Of a DNA stretch of 64,000 bases, positions 59,066 to 64,000 are shown one piece after another. Each line of letters begins with the position of its first letter. Position 1 is the stretch's first letter. Source of the stretch: Lachnospiraceae bacterium XBD2001. GTDB lineage: Bacteria; Bacillota; Clostridia; Lachnospirales; Lachnospiraceae. The position numbers were made by a program, and so were the translations under genes. The stretch lies in contig FPAN01000005.1 in NCBI GenBank assembly GCA_900116395.1, positions 62,001-126,000 of the forward strand, in the 5' to 3' direction. The notes beneath the pieces are model-generated. The model had not been told where the DNA came from. It ran no database searches and was given only the letters and a program-made list of their open reading frames with translations.

Positions 59066-60139
59066 TTAATCGCCGAAGCTGATGCCGATACGCTTCGCTT
59101 CTTTGATCATCTTGCATTCCGGATCAACTGTCTTCAGCTTACCCGCAACCTCGCCCAACGGAACCAGCTTGGTCTCACCGTCAACGATTGCTACCATGTT
59201 GCCATACTTCTGGTCCATGATTGCCTTGGCTGCTGCAGATCCCAGACGGGTGCACAGTGCACGGTCGTATGGGCACGGGCTTCCGCCTCGCTGAGTATGA
59301 CCCGGAACCGTCACACGGGCTTCCGCGCCGGTACGGTCACCAATCATCTTGGCAATGCGATAGGATACGGAAGGATAGCCTTCCTTCTCCTGTTTTTTCT
59401 TCAATTCCTTCTTGCTAAGCTTGGCATCTTCCTTGGAGATGGCACCCTCTGCCACTGCAAGAATGGTGAATCCCTTGCCTGCCTTATGGCGGGCTTCGAT
59501 GGCTTCTACAATCTTGTCGTCATCGTACGGAATCTCCGGAAGAAGGATGATATCTGCACCGGATGCAACACCGGCGTACAGGGTCAGCCAGCCAACCTTG
59601 TGTCCCATAACTTCTACGATGAAAACACGGTTATGGGAAGCTGCTGTGGTATGGATACAATCGATGGCTTCACAGGCAATATTCACTGCACTGTAAAATC
59701 CGAAGGTCATATCCGTTCCGTAGATATCATTATCGATAGTCTTCGGAAGATGGATAATATTCAGTCCCTCTTCCCGAAGAAGGTTCGCTGTTTTCTGGGT
59801 GCCGTTACCGCCTAAGATTACCAGGCAGTTCAAGTTCAGCTTGTAGTAGTTGGACTTCATGGCTTCTACCTTGTCCAAGCCATTCTCGTCCGGCTCCCGC
59901 ATCAGCTTGAATGGCTGACGGGAAGAACCAAGAATCGTGCCACCCTTGGTCAGGATACCGGAAAAATCATTACTGGTCAGCAATCGATAATCGCCGTAAA
60001 TCAGTCCATGGTATCCGTTGAAAAAACCATAGACTTCCAAATCCGGCACATTGGCACTTAAGCCCTTCACCACGCCTCGCATGGCTGCGTTCAATGCCTG
60101 ACAATCTCCACCACTGGTTAACAATCCGATTCTTAACAT
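59066..60139 (-). CDS. pfkA: 6-phosphofructokinase
   Basis: Phosphorylates fructose 6-phosphate in glycolysis. 357 residues, family PFKA. GLLTSGGDCQALNAAMRG is the donor-binding start; ILGGNGTQKTA is the GGDGS equivalent and PKTIDNDIYGTD holds the catalytic Asp. The Gly in GGNGT favours ATP over pyrophosphate as donor, whereas Lys in PKTIDND is found in mixed or PPi types; the usual Asp is Asn here (GGNGT). Donor specificity is therefore open, with ATP more likely. AAGGAGG precedes the ATG; it heads the pfkA-dnaX-ebfC-recR unit. Confidence 0.93.
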   Translation of the reverse strand: MLRIGLLTSGGDCQALNAAMRGVVKGLSANVPDLEVYGFFNGYHGLIYGDYRLLTSNDFSGILTKGGTILGSSRQPFKLMREPDENGLDKVEAMKSNYYKLNLNCLVILGGNGTQKTANLLREEGLNIIHLPKTIDNDIYGTDMTFGFYSAVNIACEAIDCIHTTAASHNRVFIVEVMGHKVGWLTLYAGVASGADIILLPEIPYDDDKIVEAIEARHKAGKGFTILAVAEGAISKEDAKLSKKELKKKQEKEGYPSVSYRIAKMIGDRTGAEARVTVPGHTQRGGSPCPYDRALCTRLGSAAAKAIMDQKYGNMVAIVDGETKLVPLGEVAGKLKTVDPECKMIKEAKRIGISFGD

Positions 60140-60167
60140 ACAAAAACCCTCCTTAATTCACTGTCTC

Positions 60168-61679
60168 CTACTTGGTTTCAATGATATTGCGAACGAAGTC
60201 ATACATACGCTGTGTGGAAGAAATAGAAAGTCTCTCTCCCGGTGTATGAATGTCGTACAAATCCGGTCCCATGGACACTGCGTCCAAGCCCTCAATCTTG
60301 CCGGATAACAATCCGCACTCCAATCCTGCATGGATGGCGCGGACTTCCAAATCTTTACCGAACATCTCCTTGTAAATTCTGCAGAGCTTATCACGAAGCG
60401 GAGAATCCTGAACATACTCCCAAGCCGGGTACTCACCGTTCATGGCAACGGTTGCACCAAACGCACGGGATACGAAAGTCACCTTCTGACGAAGTGCCAC
60501 ATAAGCCGCTCCTACAGAACTACGGATGGAGAATCCCAGCTGTAAGTACTCCGCATCCATCTTGGTAATTCCAAGATTCAGAGAAGTCTCAACCAATCCC
60601 GGAATGGCATCGGACATACGCTGAATGCCGTTCGGCAGGGACAAAAGCAAATTAATCACACGAGAAGTGGACTCGGTAGAAAGCGGTAATACCTTGGTCT
60701 CTACTCCAAGCATCTCGCCTAAGTTGCGCTCCTCAACCACGTTCACATCGATATGGATATTCGGGTCTGCCATGGAGTACTCAGACAAGATTGCTTCCTG
60801 AACGCTTGCTACGATTTCTTCGAACTTGGTAACCTTATCCTTCGGTAATACAACGATGGCCTTGCTCTCACGAGGAATCGCATTGTCCTTGCTTCCACCG
60901 GTTAAGTTCACCAACTGGATTGGAAGATTCTCGGTTAAGGTTGCAAGGGTGCGAGCCATCAACATGGTGGCATTGCCACGTCCCTTATCAATCTCATCTC
61001 CGGAATGTCCGCCCAATAAGCCGGTCATTACCAATTCGCGGTAAGCTGCTGCGCCCTGGGCAACTCCCATAATGGTTGGGCCCTGTGCCAGTTCCTGACG
61101 CTCAATCGGAAGAGAAATTCTTGCGGTTCCGCCGCCGGCACAACTTGCTAATACTTCGCCTTCCTTCTCGCTGTCTAAGTTCAGCATGCGCTTGCCCTGT
61201 AACATAGACAAATCAATCTCTCTGGCGCCGTCCATACCAACTTCTTCGGAAACGGTGATGATGACTTCCAGGCGTGGATGCTGCAAGGTCTCATCTTCTA
61301 AGAGTGCCAATGCAAAAGCAACTGCAACACCGTCATCTCCGCCAAGAGTGGTTCCCTTAGCACTTACGAAGTCGCCGTTAATCTCTAAGTCCAATCCCTC
61401 TTTTTCCATGTCCTTGGTACAATCTGCCTCTTTCTCACAGACCATATCCATATGACCCTGGATGATGATTGGCTCTACGTCTTCATATCCTGCTGTTGCA
61501 GGCTTAATCATAATCACGTTGTAGAGCTTATCCTGGTAGTACTCCAGATTATGCTCCTTGGCAAAATTTACCAAATAGTCACTGATGGCCTTCTCCTGGT
61601 AGGATGGGCGAGGAATCTGTGACATCTCCTCAAAATAATGAAAAACTCTCTTTGGTTCTAACTCACTTAATACTGCCAT
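60168..61679 (-). CDS. pepD: Aminoacyl-histidine dipeptidase (PepD, M20 family)
   Basis: Zinc dipeptidase of broad specificity, 503 residues. The metal ligands are in IIQGHMDMVCEK (His, Asp), LGGDDGVAVA (Asp), SEEVGMDGA (catalytic and ligand Glu), and HAGLECGLLSGKI near the C terminus. A lid domain with GGHSGDEIDKGRGNA is inserted in the middle, as in PepD/PepT. The ATG at 61679 is preferred, one base after the stop of the upstream gene; in-frame residues up to 61739 lie inside that gene. The ribosome site is poor, consistent with coupling to upstream translation. Confidence 0.93.
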   Translation of the reverse strand: MAVLSELEPKRVFHYFEEMSQIPRPSYQEKAISDYLVNFAKEHNLEYYQDKLYNVIMIKPATAGYEDVEPIIIQGHMDMVCEKEADCTKDMEKEGLDLEINGDFVSAKGTTLGGDDGVAVAFALALLEDETLQHPRLEVIITVSEEVGMDGAREIDLSMLQGKRMLNLDSEKEGEVLASCAGGGTARISLPIERQELAQGPTIMGVAQGAAAYRELVMTGLLGGHSGDEIDKGRGNATMLMARTLATLTENLPIQLVNLTGGSKDNAIPRESKAIVVLPKDKVTKFEEIVASVQEAILSEYSMADPNIHIDVNVVEERNLGEMLGVETKVLPLSTESTSRVINLLLSLPNGIQRMSDAIPGLVETSLNLGITKMDAEYLQLGFSIRSSVGAAYVALRQKVTFVSRAFGATVAMNGEYPAWEYVQDSPLRDKLCRIYKEMFGKDLEVRAIHAGLECGLLSGKIEGLDAVSMGPDLYDIHTPGERLSISSTQRMYDFVRNIIETK

Positions 61680-61680
61680 T

Positions 61681-62970
61681 TTACTTCGCTTCTTTCTTAT
61701 TTTTCTTCTGGGATTCCTTGGCGATACGGTTCTGCTCATCCTGATACTTCTTGGAATACTCGCCGTACTCGCAACCGATATTGGCGATCTCCATATCGTC
61801 TACCAATTCCCATTCCCACTTATTCTTCAGGGACATTTTCTTCTTGTATAGCTTCATCTCACCGATGCCGTTGCCACCGTTCCAGAGATTCTCATGACGC
61901 TTCACGCCGTCCGGAGCCTCATAGTTGATTCGCAGCATGTCCTCTTTGTTGCAGAGAACCTGGATGGACATCTTATGAAGCGGGGTCTCCTGTTCAATCT
62001 GCCATGCCAGACGCTTCTTGCTCTCGCGGCAGCGGAACTTGGTCTTGGTCATAGTCCAGAACTTGGAAAAATTGAACTCATACGGCGTTCCCTCATACCA
62101 TACGGCAGAGAGCAACTTCTTCTCAAATGCAAACGGCCCAACCTTCGGGCGTCCGCCTCCGATATCGAACACGGTATTCTCCAGCTTCTTGCCGGTAATC
62201 TTACTGGTAATGTTGTTGGAAGACAGCCATACCCATGGACTGGTGAAATCCTTGCCCCAGTTCTTGTCTGCATATCCGTAGCAGGTATTCTTATCTACCA
62301 CGTAGTGCTGGCCGTTCCAGTACAAATCACCGCTATAGGCGGTCTTCATGCCCTGGGCATGCCAGAACATCTCGAAGGCTTCCATCTCGCGAATGGCCTT
62401 GGATGCACCGTAACCTACGTTGAACGCAATCTGCTTGTCGATGTGGAGATCCCACACCATCTCACCGGCTTCACACATATACTCCGGATGTGCGGCAGCT
62501 TCGTCCTCGGTCACCTTCACCTTACCAAGGGTTCGGGTCTCGGACAAGAAGCATTCGTCTGCGGAGAGGAGGAACGGAAGCTCTTCCTTAATAGTGACGT
62601 CGTTCCATCCGAAGAATCGATGCACCTGGCGAGCATCCGCACCCCAGGTACCAACCTTCACCATCAGATAGCTTGGCTTAATACCGTTCTTGCGGTTCTC
62701 TTCCAACTGGCCGAAGACCGGTGCTCCGCCGCCCAACTCCGGGTTGATGGCGAAGAACTCTATGAAGAATGCCTTCTCTTCTCCGGTGTCTGCATGATGC
62801 GCGGTAAAAGAATGCCACCACCAATCGTAGCCTTCCTTCGCCAATGCTCCATGAAGCATGAATTTATCACGGTAATCGTCTTGTTTATTAAAGGATGTAT
62901 CCACTGTATTCAGCGGGTTCTTAATCGGAATGTTTGGTAATTCAATCTCAGATAACTTCGGTAATTCCAT
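61681..62970 (-). CDS. Tocopherol cyclase/CrtC-like lipocalin-fold protein
   Basis: A 429-residue soluble protein. The segment GYADKNWGKDFTSPWVWLSS (near 235-254) matches the motif of the tocopherol cyclase and carotenoid hydratase (CrtC/DUF2804-like) lipocalin-fold group, with KEGYDWWWHSFTAHHADTGE before it. No tocopherol or carotenoid pathway is expected here, so the real substrate is unknown, perhaps a lipid. A Lys-rich C terminus (KKNKKEAK) is present. AGGAGG lies 5 bases before the ATG. It sits directly upstream of pepD and probably shares its message. Confidence 0.7.
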   Translation of the reverse strand: MELPKLSEIELPNIPIKNPLNTVDTSFNKQDDYRDKFMLHGALAKEGYDWWWHSFTAHHADTGEEKAFFIEFFAINPELGGGAPVFGQLEENRKNGIKPSYLMVKVGTWGADARQVHRFFGWNDVTIKEELPFLLSADECFLSETRTLGKVKVTEDEAAAHPEYMCEAGEMVWDLHIDKQIAFNVGYGASKAIREMEAFEMFWHAQGMKTAYSGDLYWNGQHYVVDKNTCYGYADKNWGKDFTSPWVWLSSNNITSKITGKKLENTVFDIGGGRPKVGPFAFEKKLLSAVWYEGTPYEFNFSKFWTMTKTKFRCRESKKRLAWQIEQETPLHKMSIQVLCNKEDMLRINYEAPDGVKRHENLWNGGNGIGEMKLYKKKMSLKNKWEWELVDDMEIANIGCEYGEYSKKYQDEQNRIAKESQKKNKKEAK

Positions 62971-63039
62971 GGTATCCTCCTGATAAAATCATTCTAATTT
63001 AATATACCATTTTTCCCTTTTCAATAAAAGAGTTGCACC

Positions 63040-63068
63040 TTGTATTCACAGGAAAAATACGATAGAAT
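63040..63068 (+). promoter_or_regulatory. Candidate promoter of tRNA-Ser
   Basis: TTGTAT (63040-63045), 17-base spacer, TAGAAT (63063-63068), about 22 bases before the mature tRNA start. A second pair TTGCAC-19-TACGAT overlaps it. Confidence 0.5.
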
Positions 63069-63090
63069 CGTTGTTGTTTGAATAGGACAC

Positions 63091-63177
63091 GCAGAGCTAC
63101 TCAAGAGGTCCAAGAGGGAGCACTCGAAATGCTTTAGGCCGGTTTCCGGTGCGTGGGTTCGAATCCCACGCTCTGCG
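63091..63177 (+). tRNA. tRNA-Ser (anticodon CGA)
   Basis: 87 bases fold as a class II tRNA. Acceptor GCAGAGC / GCTCTGC with discriminator G; 3-bp D stem CTC/GAG; anticodon stem GAGCA/TGCTT around loop CTCGAAA with anticodon CGA at 63125-63127; long variable arm containing CCGG/CCGG; T arm GTGGG-TTCGAAT-CCCAC. It reads UCG serine codons. The terminal CCA is not encoded (CTA follows the discriminator). Confidence 0.95.
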
Positions 63178-63183
63178 CTACGT

Positions 63184-63219
63184 AAAAACAGGAGTACATA
63201 GTTATGTACTCCTGTTTTT
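63184..63219. terminator. Bidirectional terminator between tRNA-Ser and the lysozyme gene
   Basis: 17-bp perfect stem (63184-63200 with 63203-63219) with A5/T5 at its base, so T-tracts follow on both strands. Confidence 0.92.
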
Positions 63220-63228
63220 CTTCAGTCT

Positions 63229-64000
63229 CTATTGTGCGCCGGTCAGGTAGCTTGAAATGCAGTAAACGGTCTGTCCGTTGTAATCAATACGAGACCAGCC
63301 ATATTCATTATTAATACCGGTCCGATGAAGCACTTCTCCATTGGGTACGGTAGCAATTACAACAGCTGTTTCGTCGGTGACACTTGGTATAGAACGAAGA
63401 TTAATCTCTTCCTTCGGTGTCACATAATCATCGCAAGCCGTAAACTTGGTCTTTAGTCCGGAGCTATCACTTGCTGCCGGCGTGCTTGCCGGAGCCTGGT
63501 AACTGGTATCCGTAGTCAGGTAATTCGATACCGCATAAACCTTCTGTCCGTTGTAAATCAAACGGGACCAGCCGGCATCGCTGACACCGGTACGCTCCAC
63601 CGTCTCTCCATTGGTCAATGTATGGATAACCACACTGTTATTTCCGGTGTTCGGAAGGCTTCGAAGGTTGGTCTCCTCCTTCGCAGTCACCATCTCAGAT
63701 ACATCATGAAATCCCATCAATGCTTCCGGATCTGCCGTTGCGCCGGATGCCGCTTCTCCCCGCGGCACTGCCAGCTGGGAATATCCAAAATATGCTTTAT
63801 CTATGTCCACAGATTCCGGAATTCCATCGACATTACCCGTTGCCGTCTTCTGCCACATAGCATACTTGCCTGCATACTGCGGTTCCGCAGCGCTCTCATC
63901 GCCATACCAGGCAACCCACATTAGATAGTTATTCTCAAGGGTCGTGGTATCCCACGCAGCATCACCCTCCAGTTCGTTGCGGTTTGCGTAGAACATTGGC
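63229..64000 (-). CDS. GH25 lysozyme with two C-terminal SH3 domains (5' end outside the window)
   Basis: The visible 257 residues are the C-terminal part of a secreted peptidoglycan muramidase. FYANRNEL, YLMWVAWYGDES, YAGKYAMWQKTATGNVDGIP and SVDIDKAYF are the last strands of a GH25 (Lyc) barrel. Two bacterial SH3 domains follow (about 105-165 with TNLRSLPNTGNNSVVIHTLT, and 185-255 with INLRSIPSVTDETAVVIATV), separated by an Ala/Pro/Ser linker. The open frame continues past the right edge, so the catalytic Asp/Glu and signal peptide are not seen. The terminator at 63184-63219 follows it. Confidence 0.88.
   Translation of the reverse strand, partial: PMFYANRNELEGDAAWDTTTLENNYLMWVAWYGDESAAEPQYAGKYAMWQKTATGNVDGIPESVDIDKAYFGYSQLAVPRGEAASGATADPEALMGFHDVSEMVTAKEETNLRSLPNTGNNSVVIHTLTNGETVERTGVSDAGWSRLIYNGQKVYAVSNYLTTDTSYQAPASTPAASDSSGLKTKFTACDDYVTPKEEINLRSIPSVTDETAVVIATVPNGEVLHRTGINNEYGWSRIDYNGQTVYCISSYLTGAQ

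Overview
The window looks like chromosomal DNA of a flagellated, anaerobic, low-to-mid GC Firmicute, most likely a member of the Lachnospiraceae. The support is indirect: FlaA-type flagellin with FliS, a monoderm Tad pilus locus with Flp1-like pilin, a DUF5702-like protein and an FHA protein, YesMN-controlled ABC sugar uptake, cellobiose phosphorylase, a rubredoxin:oxygen-oxidoreductase-type flavodiiron protein, strong GGAGG Shine-Dalgarno sites and intrinsic terminators after most units. No IS element, prophage, CRISPR array or rRNA was seen. Most genes are on the minus strand; the plus strand carries only a LysR regulator, the GH94 phosphorylase, murG and one tRNA-Ser(CGA).

Layout. 1-5989: an LplB-type permease, lipoprotein binding protein and YesN/YesM two-component pair. 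6023-9614: an aspartoacylase-like enzyme with a DUF4198-like protein, then an XRE regulator with a lone, degenerate ABC ATPase, then an unknown membrane protein. 9683-13827: an AT-richer accessory block (CMD-cupin fusion, cyclophilin-like lipoprotein, flavodoxin, Cys-nucleophile hydrolase, small protein) divergent from a LysR gene. 13835-15960: lysS and greA. 16212-23435: a cellobiose-type ABC importer, its LacI regulator and the divergent GH94 phosphorylase, joined by an operator-rich intergenic region. 23439-30795: housekeeping genes (dusB, coaX, argF, a stomatin-like protein, a SleB-like hydrolase, murG, a lipoprotein).

30815-37242: two tandem paralogous surface proteins of about 1000 residues. 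They share an unusual C-terminal membrane anchor. The promoters of both carry the same pair of 13-bp direct repeats, 20 bp apart, at identical spacing from a sigma-A -35 box. This is the most interesting signal in the window: a LytTR-like control module for a cell-surface protein pair. 37360-40955: a SulP transporter, a HIT protein, a flavodoxin-SCP2 fusion and an autoregulated XRE protein with twin palindromic operators.

40958-49947: a Tad (type IVc/Flp pilus) operon with its own consensus promoter, two prepilin peptidases and a TadE-like pseudopilin fused to two Cys/His modules. 50047-56433: a flavodiiron protein, FliS, flagellin (with a terminator-like hairpin in its leader) and a large cytoplasmic protein that may be FliK-like. 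56438-62970: recR, ebfC, dnaX, pfkA, pepD and a lipocalin-like protein. 63040-64000: tRNA-Ser and the 3' part of a GH25 lysozyme with SH3 domains, cut by the window edge.

All functions are read from sequence motifs and remembered family features; no database search or folding program was run.
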